A stretch of 64,000 nt of DNA from Skeletonema tropicum (Eukaryota > Bacillariophyta > Thalassiosirophyceae > Thalassiosirales > Thalassiosiraceae). Position 1 is the first letter of the stretch. Every line of letters starts with the position of its first letter. Where the stretch lies: the NCBI GenBank assembly GCA_037178625.1, contig CM074128.1:5146001-5210000 (forward strand). The letters run 5' to 3'. Shown piece by piece: positions 10,107-21,240 of the stretch. Both the position numbers and the translations under genes were made by a program. The notes beneath the pieces were generated by a model, which was not told the origin of the DNA, did no database searches, and was given only the letters and a program-made list of their open reading frames with translations.

Positions 10107-11226
10107 AGACTTAGCCACGAGCTTCTTATCAACGTGGCCGATCCCTCGTGGCGGGGCATGTTTGGCTGCAGGTACAAAGGCGACGTGTATACGGCCCAAG
10201 GTTTCTTCTTTCAGATAACAACACTGTGCACGCCAACCTACAATATTTCCTTATCAATCTATTATTTACTCATGATTGTCAAAGGATGGAGAGAATCACG
10301 TGTAAAGAAGATCGAGAAGTATTTGCATGCTTTACCCATCTGTCTCGGTTTTGGGACAGCGTTTGCAAGTCTTGGGTTGAAGATTTATAACAGCGCCGGT
10401 TTTTTCTGCTGGATTGGAAATGACTACAATGGTATTTACCGTCTTGCCTTCATGTACGCCGAGGTTTGGGCTATGATGATCTTCCTCCCCATATGCATGA
10501 CCATCATTTATTTCCATGTGCTAAAGCAGGAAAAGAAACTCGACCGGTACAGTGCGAGCTTTGCGCAGAAGAAGCGAAAGCAAAGTAAGAAGATTCGCAA
10601 TCAAGCATTTCTTTACGTTGGATGCGTGTACATGACGTGGATATTCTTTACGGTACGTGATGGTGTATTGAAATGAATTCATTTGATTCCGCTATCACAT
10701 CTTAACTTTCATTTGAACTTCACACCCTCATCCTCATCTCAATGTTAATGGTTTCCAGATCTTTCGTCTCATGCAATTAGCAGGGGCGTACCCCCCAACA
10801 TACATGGCTATACTCTTGGTCGCCTTTCTTCCACTTCAAGGTTTCTTTAATCTAATAGTCTACATGTTTCCACGCATCCTACGCTATTTCGAAGAGGGTG
10901 TACCTCTTACGCAATCATTCAAGAGGAGCAGCTTCATTTCATCTCTCCAGAGTAGTGCTTCCAGGGTGAGTGCTGTTTTCAAGAAGAATAGATCCCAGAC
11001 ACCAGGAAAACAGAGTTCCTGCGCCTATGATGAAGGAGATGTAGAGAATGTTGAAAGTACAGCAGCTCTCGAGGTGGAAGTCGATCATTCAGACAAAGAA
11101 AACAGAGAAGGAGGAGGCTTGAATGGGGACAATACGAATGGGGAAGTAGAATCTGGCGAGGAGGATGGCGAAGGGGATGGAGAGAAGGATGTGATAGATG
11201 AACTGGAACATATTGTTGACACTTGA
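10107..11226 (+). CDS. 7TM receptor (GPCR-like), copy 2, 5' end not resolved
   Basis: Two exons are visible: about 10107-10652 and 10759-11226, with a 106-bp phase-0 GT-AG intron (GTACGT, TTTCCAG). The frame is open back to 10098, without an ATG, just after a possible acceptor (CCATAG), so further 5' exons or a truncation are likely. The protein shows five hydrophobic helices, interpreted as TM3-TM7: around FFFQITTLC-YYLLMIV, YLHALPICLGFGTAFASLGL, YAEVWAMMIFLPICMTIIYF, FLYVGCVYMTWIFFTIFRLM and LLVAFLPLQGFFNLIVYM. A conserved Cys pair (GCRY, GFFCW) may bridge the extracellular loops. The tail is long and acidic. It resembles the 7TM receptors of diatoms that are loosely related to cAMP or secretin-type receptors. 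The ligand is unknown. Whether this copy is functional depends on its missing 5' end. Confidence 0.7.
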
Positions 11227-12616
11227 ACGCTGAAGATGACATCTTTTTGGGGCTAGTCTCATGTCATAATGAAATCATGGTGAATAAATGAATATGAATA
11301 CAAAGTTGATCAGATTAGATATCTACGATACTGAAAGATGATGTGGCCTGCTAATAAAAGATAGAACCAATGTTGACTATAATAATGGCCCGAGCTGCAG
11401 ACAAGAGACAAGTAGAAACTGCAGCAGGAGTGGCATGCCTTTTCTACATTACAAGAGCAACAGGTGGCAGCCTTGCCGATGCTGTGCTTGAATTTGAATC
11501 GATCATTAGATGAAGCTTGACGCCGAAATATTGTAGTCGTAGATGCTTTAATTGGCCAGCACAACTCACGAAGGTTTGACGGGGGAGACTTCGTGAATCC
11601 TGTTTCTTCGAACAGCATAATATATACACTGAAAGCAAGGTTGATCAGGTTGATCCTTGCAACGTGGATTCATTTGTGTCATTTTATCAACGAACGGTAA
11701 TCAGACGACATATCATTGGCGCAGCAAATTTGTCAATCTCAAGAGACGAAGACCGACGGACGACTCACACCAGCTGCATTCATCCACAAAGAAGTCAGTC
11801 AGCTTCATCCATCCATATATGTAACAAGAAATTTTAAAGTACGTCTGGTGGGCCCTCAAGAGACGACATTATCTATGGTATTGACAACGAACATGTGCTG
11901 TAGCAGCTATTATTTCCCAGATCGCACCCCAAGCCTGCTATCTTTCAAGCAGGCCAGGATTATAAGGGTGATACCCTTGTTTGATGCCTCAAATCATTCT
12001 TTTGTTGGTGTACTTCCATGTACTACGTCAGTTCTCACTCTTGCAACGGTCTTCGGCTTCGGTGCGGTTCCACATTATTTTCATGTCAGACCCGCATAAA
12101 GTCCATTGTCTACTCAGCTTCATCCATCCATCATTGTGCCATGTGCCGAATAAAATTTTTGTCGGTTTTTAGTTTCTTCCATCTTCCACTAAAGCTAAAG
12201 CAGAGGGAATGATGAATAAACTTCGATCATTGGAGGCCGTGCACTTGTCCCCTCGGGCAAGCCATGGAACGATGTGAAAATAACTCTGTAATACGCAGTA
12301 GCGGTAACGAAGAACAACTCTACACAACTGCAGAGGATAATTATTGTGCCATTTTGATCAGGTCTGAGACACAAACTCTCTCCTTCAACAAAAAGCTGCA
12401 GAAATTATACATTCAAAGCTGTCGATGTCGAAATCATTTCGCAGGTCTCTTCACTGATGTGCGTGTGTAACTTGGCCTTCGGGCATTACACGTCTTTCCC
12501 ATCGTATGGACTAACAAGTCCGCGGGCAGTGCTCGTGCAACCACTAGGCGCTTGCTGTTATAGAAATAAAAGACTATACTAAACCCCACACTTGAAGATC
12601 CAGCTAGCCAACCTCT
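11227..12616. repeat. Dispersed repeat and flanks within duplication copy 2
   Basis: Counterpart of 4208-5597. It contains the second full-length copy of the dispersed repeat at 11334-12224. No gene is supported. Confidence 0.6.
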
Positions 12617-12909
12617 TTATACACTATCCTCGACAGACAACAGCGATTCCACCTCAGACGCGGCTCCAGATACAATAGAAGAGGCATCCTCTTCCCTCTC
12701 CGGGTCCGCCTCAAACGGCTGCTCCCACCACCATCGGTATTTGCTGGTACCACGTAGTCTCTCACCATCCCTACACAGATCCAGAATCGGGCGGTCCCTG
12801 ATGTATGCCCCAATAGTCTTCCTCCGTTTTTCGATGTACTCCGTCAAAGTATACAGCCCAACCTCCTCAAACAACTCCTTCTTATCCGGACACGTCCACC
12901 AGTCCGTTC
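12617..12909 (-). pseudogene. Reverse-transcriptase C-terminal remnant, copy 2
   Basis: Duplicate of 5598-5890 with the same readable minus-strand frame (FEEVGLYTLTEYIEKRRKT, RPILDLC, YRWWWEQPF). A single G-to-T difference lies just upstream at about 12917. The remnant predates the duplication. Confidence 0.55.
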
Positions 12910-15105
12910 ATTCTTCTTAGGTCGATTCTTGCGTGCCATGCGGCAAGCAGCTCGATAATAGAAGCCTTCCAGACACCGCAGCGCCGAATCCGTCAATACC
13001 CAAGTTCTTCACTGATGTATAGAAGTAGCACTTAGAGATGATTGCCATGGATCGAGAACAGATAAATGATTGCGTTAAAACTTTTATGACCATTCGATAT
13101 CCAGGGAAGTCAATCTGATCACGTCTCATGTATAGCAGCTAAGAATGTGCGTTTGGCTTTCATTTGCTTTCGTGTAAGTACTCATGTCATGATAAGTAAG
13201 ACCAAGACTTCTTTTCTCGTACCAACTTGAACTTAACCCATCCCTGCCGCATACCTCGTTCATACCTCGTATTGACTTCTAGCCGTAACTTCATCAATAA
13301 TACGCCGATTCTCACGGTTGGAAGACCAATAACTTTCCATTCAGTGAGTTTAGAACGCCTCTGCAACGCACCATGGTTGTATTCCGACCATTCCCCGAGA
13401 TATTGGGGGTGCTAATTCAGTGTCACTGGCATGGGTCGCGAGGTACGGTCGGCCATCACGCATCACACACTAACAAAAAAACATCTCCACCATGACGTAT
13501 CCGACGGCAAACCATCATACTATTGGACCAGAAACCCCAACATCAACATAAACAACATAGCGTCTAACCCAGATTTTCATGAAGATTTCGATTCTGTAAC
13601 CGGCGGCGGCCAATCCGAAGTCGTTGTGATGATATACGGCTCTAACCTACGCAGACATGAAATCCGCACATGCCGGGAAACATCATAATATACTCATATT
13701 TAATAGAATTTGGTAATTTAATAGCCATGTTGCATTACACACTCCATCTACATATTTTGGCAATTGATATTTATTACCAGTTTTATTAATTGCATGCCAA
13801 TTGCACTTAATAATGGAGTAGTAGGCCGAATCATCCGCTGTTGTTTTGATGCCATCCGGTAGGAATGGTGTTGTTAGCAGTCATATAATAACCTGATTCT
13901 ACTCTATAACGCTCACAACAGATAGCTATTGGTATTGTGTGGTGAAAGGGTCCCCAACTTGCAGGGTGAATACGCTGAATATCACTTCAAATACTCGTGT
14001 ATGTGATGGCATTGGGCTCCTCATTTGACCCCAAAAAATGATATATCCTAACTAGTCTAATATTGTTTTAGCCGCAATGAAATAGAGATATCTAGACCAA
14101 CCACGTTGATTGTTATATTATAGTCATCACCTCACAGACTTTTGGCACCATTTCATTTCATTTTCTGTCAGATATATGCATTCTCCTTTTTGATGTATTT
14201 TGTGGAAAATATCCACTTTCACCACCTTTATTCACCATGCCACTGCATGCTTCAGAGAACGCCTTCACATGTTATCAAAGGGATAGAACGCCGCCTAATA
14301 GTATGATGTTGGCGTCTGCAAACCAGTTCGGTGGCGAAGCAACTCCAACTATTCACCTGAAGACCATGACGGAAGTGCATCATCACACCGATGTCAACAT
14401 GCCATTTTCCGGCACCTCTACTTTGGTGCCATGATATGTAGCGATGGCGTCGGTCGAAAAAGAATGAAGGGCACCACTTCATAGATATGCTATTGGAGAG
14501 TGAGTTACTGCAGTGGGGCCGTCTAAAGTTATGTTTAGGTAGTGTATTATGGTGTCGGCATGTAGGGGGTGGAGGTGCACCATGGTGATGGACGAAAAAA
14601 AAAGAGGCGCGCGCGCGGCAGGGATGGGTTTAAACATCACTCGGTACTCGAAGTGTCCACCAAAATCGCTCACAAAAAATCAATCATGCCGACCATCGCA
14701 ACGTTAATTCAATCATGCCGACCAAAAGCACCGAGAGCCATTCATTTAATCATGCCGACAGACAGCATCGTGATGATCTCTCACAGCCATTCATTCAATC
14801 ATGGATGGCAAATTGCTGTTGCAAGCCTCATGCCGCTGCTTGCTGTGCTCATAATTTTTCATCGAGCAAACTGTCAACATCATTCACTACCAAACCACCA
14901 TGTCGGCCGATTCTCCGCTCTTCGCTCGCAAGCCGCTTGCTATACTACCGCTGCCTCCCAACGGCGTTCACCCACAAGCATCGCCGCCGCCTTGAAGCAG
15001 GCTCCGCCGCTAATGACTGCAGCCGATGTCCAATGATTACAGGTGAGTAACAACCGATTCATGATCCCCCGTCCGGTTTTGATGGCTGATCGAGCAACAA
15101 CTTCT
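12910..15105. other. Noncoding stretch of duplication copy 2
   Basis: Counterpart of 5891-8084; no supported gene. It differs from copy 1 by isolated substitutions and a 2-bp longer CG run near 14611. Confidence 0.5.
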
Positions 15106-15300
15106 GCGCCGAGGAAAGCCGGCGCTATACAAGTTGGCCCAGCACCGTGGAAGCCGGTGCTATACAAATTGGCCCAGCACCGTGGAAGCCGGTGCTATAC
15201 AAATTGGCCCAGGGCTCAGTCCCAGCACCGAGGCAAAGCCGGTGCTATACAAATAAGGCCCATCGCCGAGGTTAGCCGGCGATTAATTAAATTGGCCCAG
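15106..15300 (+). repeat. 35-bp tandem array of covarying hairpins, copy 2
   Basis: Same five-unit array as 8085-8279. All stem bases are unchanged between the two copies. The only difference I see is in a linker (TTAACTAAA against TTAATTAAA after the last stem). Confidence 0.8.
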
Positions 15301-16367
15301 CTTTTCTTTGCGCCTTCGGGTGTACTCGATTTGGGGTTCCGAGAGAGATAGTAACGGTCGGTTTCCAAGGTTGGTCACGGCGGCCTTCGGAGGTGCTGAG
15401 AGGCTTAAACAGAGTGTCCGTCCTCCTCAGGGAAAGATTGGCACAGTTCCTTTAGGGTTTGCTAGACCATAAATCCGTCGCTAAACTACCGTTCAATCTC
15501 GTTGAAAAGCACTCCACCCACAATTTTTAAATCTTTGTTTTGTTTGTCTGATGTCTCTATCTTTGTATTTTGTACCTCTAATGAATCTTTGTTTTGTTTC
15601 CTATCTCTAAAAACAGTACTTGGCAATTCATATAGAGGCACTCTCTTCGCATGGCGTATCGCAAGCTACACAGCCAGCGTCTATACATCCACCGCAACTC
15701 GGACCAAGCAGAAAACTCTTGACGGAAGGCCTTCACTAGCAGGGAGGAACGAAGACGGCAAGTTTAGTTTGAGCAGTCGAGCAGGGCCTTCTCTCAAGTT
15801 GTTGCGTCCATCGCCATCGCGTGTCTTATGGCACATTATTTGCTGCCTTTTTCTAGAGATGGAGACACGGGATGATTGGGAATTGGCGTTTTCGTCTCCA
15901 TAGGTCGTAGGAATGAGGCTTTCGATAATGTGTCTCATGTTTGTCAGATGTAAATAATAAGTCCAATTCCACTGCTAGCTTTATCATATGCTATCCCTCT
16001 TGAGATCCACTCAGCAAGTGTGTACGTCACGATCAGTTCCAATAAACATCACTCGATCATATCGTCCTCGTCTCTATTTGTTGCTTTCATTGTTCTTCCG
16101 CAGATGATAGCGAAGAATCGAGTGCAGATTACGAGCAGAGTGCGATAGTAATGAAACTTCCCTCCGACAAAAAGGACACACATGACCTCGCCAATGTCTC
16201 TCATTTGCATCATCATCATCGACTCTGTACCACCAAACACATCATGTTGCTGTATGGCATTCAACCTAACATAGAGAACAATAATGATGTCATCAATGAT
16301 GACATCCAGCCAAGCCGCCTAACCTTCTCAATGCCCCTCGCACCACACAACAACTGCTCCATCTCAT
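15301..16367. other. Noncoding stretch, counterpart of 8280-9345
   Basis: No supported gene. Differences from copy 1 are scattered single bases plus a small change near 16305 (GATGACATCCAG against GATGATGGCAG). Confidence 0.4.
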
Positions 16368-16775
16368 GTCACGCTAAAAATACTAAACGCGTATCCGACT
16401 GCCGCACAAGAGAAGGATTTGCAGGGAAGGCTTCCGATTCATATTGCTGCTTCCATGGCGGCGATTGCCTCGGTAGATGATGAGTTTCAATGTGTTTTGA
16501 ATGAATTGGTGAGGAGTTATCCGGAGAGTTTGTGGGTGCCGGATGATAGTGGGCGGACTGCTATGGAACTGGTGGAGATTTTGCAGAATATGATGCAAGA
16601 TGATGAGGAGGAAGAGGAGGAGGAAGGACGGCAAAAGGTTGAGGCGAAGATGAAGCCTGTAGAAGATCCTGTAGATGATTTAGGGACAAAATTGGAGAAG
16701 CATCAGTATGAGCAAGAGCTACAGCGGCACACGTCAAAAGAACTAGCGAGGAGAAAAAGTAAGCAGCAACAGTAA
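16368..16775 (+). CDS. Ankyrin-repeat C-terminal fragment, copy 2 (5' incomplete)
   Basis: Same ankyrin motif series as copy 1 (LNAYPTAAQEKD, GRLPIHIAAS, LVRSYPESL, DDSGRTAMELV), followed by a Glu-rich and Lys-rich tail that ends in KSKQQQ and a stop at 16775. This tail is not interrupted by the duplication junction, so it is probably the original version. No start codon is identified. A donor-like AAAAAGTAAGC lies just before the stop and an acceptor-like TTGTTTTTTCAG at 16806-16817, so the gene may continue into the repeat region at 16818-17060. The best-fitting splice phase then stops after about 26 codons, so this is unresolved. Confidence 0.5.
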   Translation, partial: VTLKILNAYPTAAQEKDLQGRLPIHIAASMAAIASVDDEFQCVLNELVRSYPESLWVPDDSGRTAMELVEILQNMMQDDEEEEEEEGRQKVEAKMKPVEDPVDDLGTKLEKHQYEQELQRHTSKELARRKSKQQQ

Positions 16776-16817
16776 CAACAGGATGAGTACAAGTCCATCT
16801 ACGACTTGTTTTTTCAG

Positions 16818-17130
16818 GGAATCGCTCCAACCAGCACTATTCCACAGGCAGTGTCGACAGAGTCAGATTATCAGTCGATCAAAGAGGCCATGAGTAAAGT
16901 GTGCTCCATAAGAACAGAGGGAAGAAATAATAGTGCGATCAAAGCTTTGTCAACAAAGACAAGTCTCTTGGAATCGCTCCAGCGAGTTCAATTCCACACA
17001 TATGCAGTGTCGACAGAATCGGATCATCCTTCCGTCAAACAGTCCATGAGCCAACATATTTTCCATTAGAAAATAGGGTAATAGCGACGATCAAGGCTCT
17101 GTCGACAGAGACAAGCCTATTGCAGAAATT
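16818..17130 (+). repeat. Degenerate direct repeats, about 156 bp apart
   Basis: GTGTCGACAGAGTCAGATTA at 16851 recurs with changes at 17007, and the AATCGCTCC block before it also recurs. A related GTCGACAGAGACAAGCC segment is at about 17101. The frame GIAPTSTIPQAVSTESDYQS is open across part of it. The repeats may be coding or decayed coding sequence; I cannot decide. Confidence 0.5.
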
Positions 17131-17399
17131 ACCATTGATGCAAAGGAGACAAAGCAAGAAGAAGACCTCGCGCTTAGTTCTCTGAGCATAATGAAGCATT
17201 GCATCGTATCGATCAAGACAGAAGTTATGACGACATCTTTCATGGTCTGTCGGGTTAATTTGACAAAGATGATGAAGCCGCAATTCAGACTGCCAAGCAT
17301 CTTAATCTCCATGTAGTGAAGACACACAAGCATCTTTGGCAGTATAGCAGATACATATAACGACTGTGACAAAAGAGAAACGAAAAAACAATACTACGA

Positions 17400-17850
17400 A
17401 GCGCCCTATTGTCTAATCTTGGCATCAAGAGAAGAAGCAAGGGAAAGAAGAATGGAGCATTGGATGGGCAAGTTCTTTCTCCGTGTACTGAAGACACAAG
17501 CATCTTTTCTAATCTCTGGGTTCATTTGACAAAGATGATGATGATGATCAGGTTCCTTCTCCGTGTACTCAAGACACAACCATATTTTCGAATCTTGGCA
17601 TCAAGAGAAGAAGGAAGAGAAGAATGAAAGGGAATGGAGCATTAACGACCTAGCGAGTACAATGGGAAGCACCATGAGTTTTGAAAGCATTGGATTATCC
17701 TATTTAAAAGAGGAGAGCAAAAGTCCAGAATTAAGACAGTGTGGTTGTCGCATGTGCAGTTCTGCCGTGAAAATCAAGAAGGAGATGGACAACATACGAA
17801 GGGAATTGCATGCATTTGATCTAGTGATGCCTACCTTGCTCATGGAATAA
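17400..17850 (+). other. Repeat-containing stretch with a possible 3' exon
   Basis: Motifs CCGTGTACTGAAGACACAAG and TCTTGGCATCAAGAGAAGAA each occur twice (17409-17500 and 17555-17610). The frame ending at 17850 reads NDLASTMGSTMSFESIGLSY, then CGCRMCSSAVKIKKEMDNI, with a short coiled-coil-like end. It could be the last exon of a gene starting in the repeat area, perhaps continuing the ankyrin fragment, but no splice model was supported. Confidence 0.25.
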
Positions 17851-19096
17851 GAAGTACATATGGTACATGAAACGCATGCAGGGTGGAGACTTCTCATCAA
17901 GCAAGCAATCTCTTTCTAATAATCCTCTTCTCGCGCAAAGTTTTGCGAGTTAAAAGCGCATCGTCGCGTTTTAAGTACTGTCTTCGGCTTTTGTTTGTTT
18001 GGGGCTTGAGGTTACTCCTACCATATTTGATATTGTAAAAGAGACATGAAAAAGGCCTATCAGGCACTCACAGCTGTCTTTTTGAACAAGAGTAAGTGTC
18101 GTTGGGAAAGCGTGAACTGCACATTGTAAATTGTAACCCTAACAGGCGCAGGTAACTTTTGTTCTGCAGTCTTGTCGCTAGATATTTTTAATTATTTTAC
18201 CCTCTAGCTCTTTTTATTTGGCCTACATAGCCCCAACCCTAACCCGAATATAATGACTACTCCTACCTATTAATTCCTACTTTCGCACGTGAATGCTCTA
18301 GAGATACCAGTCTAAAACGTCTGAAACTGAAATATCCTGAATTTTTAAAATGAATAGTTTTGCTGTTTTCAGCTAATCTTTTCACTATAGGTACACTCCC
18401 CTCAATGGTCTCCTAAACGATTCTATGGTCCAAACCGAGTATGCAGACCTCTCCTACAACATCATAGCTAACTACCTCTGACTTGGTTTCACTCGAATCG
18501 GGCAAGAACTTGTCCAGAACGAGCAGATAGAAAATTCAGCACATCTTAAGGTACAGACTCGTATCTTAAGGTACAGACTAGTTTTAGACTGGTACTCCTG
18601 TATTTTTCCTTCAAAAAGATCTTTCTCGGAGTCGACTCGAAACGATAAATCAGGTAGATTTGGGTAGACAGTTGAGACCCTGACAGACGCAACATCGTCC
18701 AACTTGAGACCTCTACTTTTAGAGCCCGGGACTTCAATACAGAATACAGACCACTCGCTCAAAGGAAATGACTCGATTGAGTTGATGTTGAGGCTCTATT
18801 CTCTCTACAATAGAGAGAGAGAAGAGGATCCTGACTTGTGAAGTTTCTAGCCATCCAAATCCAAAAGAGCAGGAGCCTTGGGGACAAGTTAGATGAGGAT
18901 ATAAGACTTGAACTTAAACGATACTTTTTATAATAATTCTAACTGCTACGACGCTACATTGTTTCAAGAATAGAACTGCAATCCTTTTGGTTGAAAGAGG
19001 ACAATCCATGGGGGTCGGAGCAGGAATAAAGACAAGGAAGCTTTTCCTGAATAGAACTGCTCAACAATTCTTCCTCCCCTCTCGCAAAGCCGAACA
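17851..19096. other. Intergenic, no supported gene
   Basis: Contains a 21-bp tandem duplication around ATCTTAAGGTACAGACT (18542-18580), a small hairpin TCTCTCTA-CAA-TAGAGAGAGA near 18805-18830, and one short telomere-like AACCCTAACCC at 18235-18245. Confidence 0.5.
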
Positions 19097-19519
19097 TTAT
19101 TTAACTGATGCTACTTCATGTGCCCTCTTTCGATTACCATACGAGCTCCTCTGCGACAAACGAGAGAGATCAGCTGGGCTTAGATAACGCTGCGCGGCTA
19201 GAATACCATCAACGTGGGCAAACTTCATCTCATGTAGCTGCCTCAAAACGCTTCGAGGAAAATGAACCAGGGCCTCAATACCGTTGCAATTGGCCAAGAC
19301 GTCCTCGGACAAGTCAGTAGGATATTCAGAGCTCAGTGCAAGTACTGCTCTCAACTGTCTTGCATGCTGCAGCGTCTCTCGCTTGAATTTGGCGTCGTCC
19401 GCTGCCGAATACCAGCTGCGATCAATATTCGGCAAGAGAATACTCTGGCTCTGGCTCTGGCTGGTCGGAGCGAAATGTACGGAGCGAGTAGATTCAGTTC
19501 TTGTCATATTTGCTTTCAC
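19097..19519 (-). CDS. Small conserved protein with WYS motif, function unknown
   Basis: 140 aa. The N-terminus is basic and Ser/Gln-rich (SVHFAPTSQSQSQS). It is followed by RSWYSAADDAKFKRETLQHA, a middle part with NGIEALVHFPRS, and a C-terminal helix-rich region. From memory, small stramenopile proteins with a VxFxP stretch followed by xxWYsxxDxxxFKxE are common in diatoms and uncharacterised; this fits that pattern in order and spacing. There is no signal peptide or membrane segment. It stands alone: the nearest supported genes are more than 1 kb away on each side. Coding status is inferred from the family-like pattern and the intact frame from ATG at 19519. Confidence 0.6.
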   Translation of the reverse strand: MKANMTRTESTRSVHFAPTSQSQSQSILLPNIDRSWYSAADDAKFKRETLQHARQLRAVLALSSEYPTDLSEDVLANCNGIEALVHFPRSVLRQLHEMKFAHVDGILAAQRYLSPADLSRLSQRSSYGNRKRAHEVASVK

Positions 19520-20040
19520 GATGTTGCAATTATTGGTTCAGTGAGCACTTGGGCGGAACAACAGAGGTAAGACTTCTGCACTTCTTCTCCTCAAATGTGA
19601 AACGCAGTTGGAGATGCTCTAATCAGTAAGTATGCTAAACTAATTGGACAGTAAGTAATTTCATTTTTTCGAGGGATAGAGCAGACAGTGGACAGCAGAA
19701 GAGGATATCCCTTTTTTTTGTGAATTGAGGAATCGCTGAAGAAGAGTGAATGCCGGGAAGGTGTGTTTTCGCGGCCAACGGCCCTGAGATCCGTGACATA
19801 TCTAATGCACAGTGGAGCTATAGAAGTAGGAGTATTTCTAGGATAGATAAAAAGCCTCTCTCTAGAGAGAGAGGGTAATCACGCCAAACCGCAACCCAAC
19901 TCTGCAACACGCGCGCAATAAGTAAGTTATCTAATCCCGGTAGGCCTAGCAATGGAGCCAAACGCGACCACACGAGCACCCGCGCGCAGATAGTATGTAA
20001 ATAGTTGTTGGACTGTCTGCAAATTTCTGTTTTATGTTGT
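19520..20040. other. Intergenic with a perfect 20-bp palindrome
   Basis: No gene is supported. CCTCTCTCTAGAGAGAGAGG lies near 19855-19875 and is self-complementary. Confidence 0.5.
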
Positions 20041-20275
20041 GAAAGAGACATGAAAAAGGCCTTCGATCGTAGGCCTTTGGATATAGGGGGCTGTCCTACC
20101 CTTTATCGGGGGTTTTCCCCCCGATTCTACCCCCTGCAAGAAGTGGGGGCGGATAGTTAGCTGAATTCCCAAGATTTGCTTCTAACTCTAGAGCCAAATA
20201 TCAAAGGACCATTTTTTTACCCGTTTAAAGATTTTGCCCCTGAGACCCTCAATATCGGGGGGCTCCCCCCTCGCC
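20041..20275. repeat. Cluster of GC-rich hairpins
   Basis: Successive inverted repeats: AAAGGCCT/AGGCCTTT around 20054-20078, ATCGGGGG/CCCCCGAT around 20106-20128, CCCCC/GGGGG around 20131-20152, and GGGGGGCTCCCCCC near 20256-20270. AAAGAGACATGAAAAAGGCC at its left edge also occurs near 18039, and TATCAGGCACTCACAGCTGT occurs both at 18058 and 20306, so this is part of a dispersed repeat. Confidence 0.6.
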
Positions 20276-20555
20276 TTCCTATCCAAACGCCTACCTACTT
20301 ATTTATCAGGCACTCACAGCTGTTTCATGAACTCTCGCTCCCGTTTATTAGATATTTCTTGTCTCTTAATGCTCAACTGGAGTACGAAATGAAGAGAATG
20401 GCGAAAATGGAGCTGCATCTGAGGTGGAAGCTCTTTTAGAAATTTTCTGTTCTTGTAAATTTTTATCCTTGGGGCTCCGGACCCCTCGAGACCTCGTCAA
20501 CATGGGGTGAACACATGCATGCGATCTGATGATAAAATAGATAGATGTGTTAAAA

Positions 20556-21240
20556 TCGTAGTAGTAATAGCCCAGAGCTGCAAAGAAGTAGCAACTGCAG
20601 CAGGGCGGCACGACTTTCACGTCACAAGAGAGCATGTATGCAAGTAATTGCACTCCAGCCTGGTGTTACAAGTAGTGTGCAGTGTGCAAAGGCAAAGGAT
20701 TCCACAGCCGGTAGATGCTTGAATTATCGTGACAGAAGCTCTGGCGTTGCCTTACGCATTACATTCAATGCACGTAAGTCACTTAGACCAGATGGATTAC
20801 TCCACAATAACAATAACAGGACACTGCAAGCAAGGACAAGGAGCTCAAAGTCAAAGGCAAGCCGACTTCAACCCCTACAGCTGTCTCGTCCTCGTGTAAC
20901 AACGATGCCAGCAAGGTAGGTTGTGGGTTGTGGGGCTGGCTGTCTGTATGCAAGAAGACACCCATCCCAACGCTCCCAAAGGTAAGATCAGATTGGAGAT
21001 TCGGGTTTCCTCGCGGCGGACTAGTAGATATGGTACGTAATGTACGCTGTGAGTCGCGCATCTTCTATGCATTGCAGAAGCAGAATGATTAGATGGTGAA
21101 ACTCAATCTCAAGAGACGAAGACCGAAGACAAGTCACCAGCTGCATTCATCCACAATGAAGTCGGCCAACTGCATGCATCCATCCATCCTTGTGCCAATA
21201 ATAAGGCATTTTAGTCGATTGTTCGTTTCCACTTCCTCTC
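20556..21240 (+). repeat. Dispersed repeat family, diverged copy
   Basis: Resembles 4370-5130 in order: a GAGCTGCA...AACTGCAGCAG block at 20573-20604, and AATCTCAAGAGACGAAGACC with CAGCTGCATTCATCCACAA at 21102-21160. The centre differs, so it is interrupted or partly replaced. Confidence 0.55.

Larger units (their letters stand above)
10808..16740. repeat. Tandem segmental duplication, copy 2
   Basis: Near-identical partner of 3789-9735 in the same orientation. The left end of detectable homology is set only by the retroelement insertion in copy 1, so the true unit probably starts further left, including the receptor 5' exon. The right end is in the ankyrin fragment at about 16740, where the two copies diverge. 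Confidence 0.95.

Noticed and set aside
18235..18245. Telomere-like AACCCTAACCC
   Set aside because: Only two short units, with no array; most likely chance.
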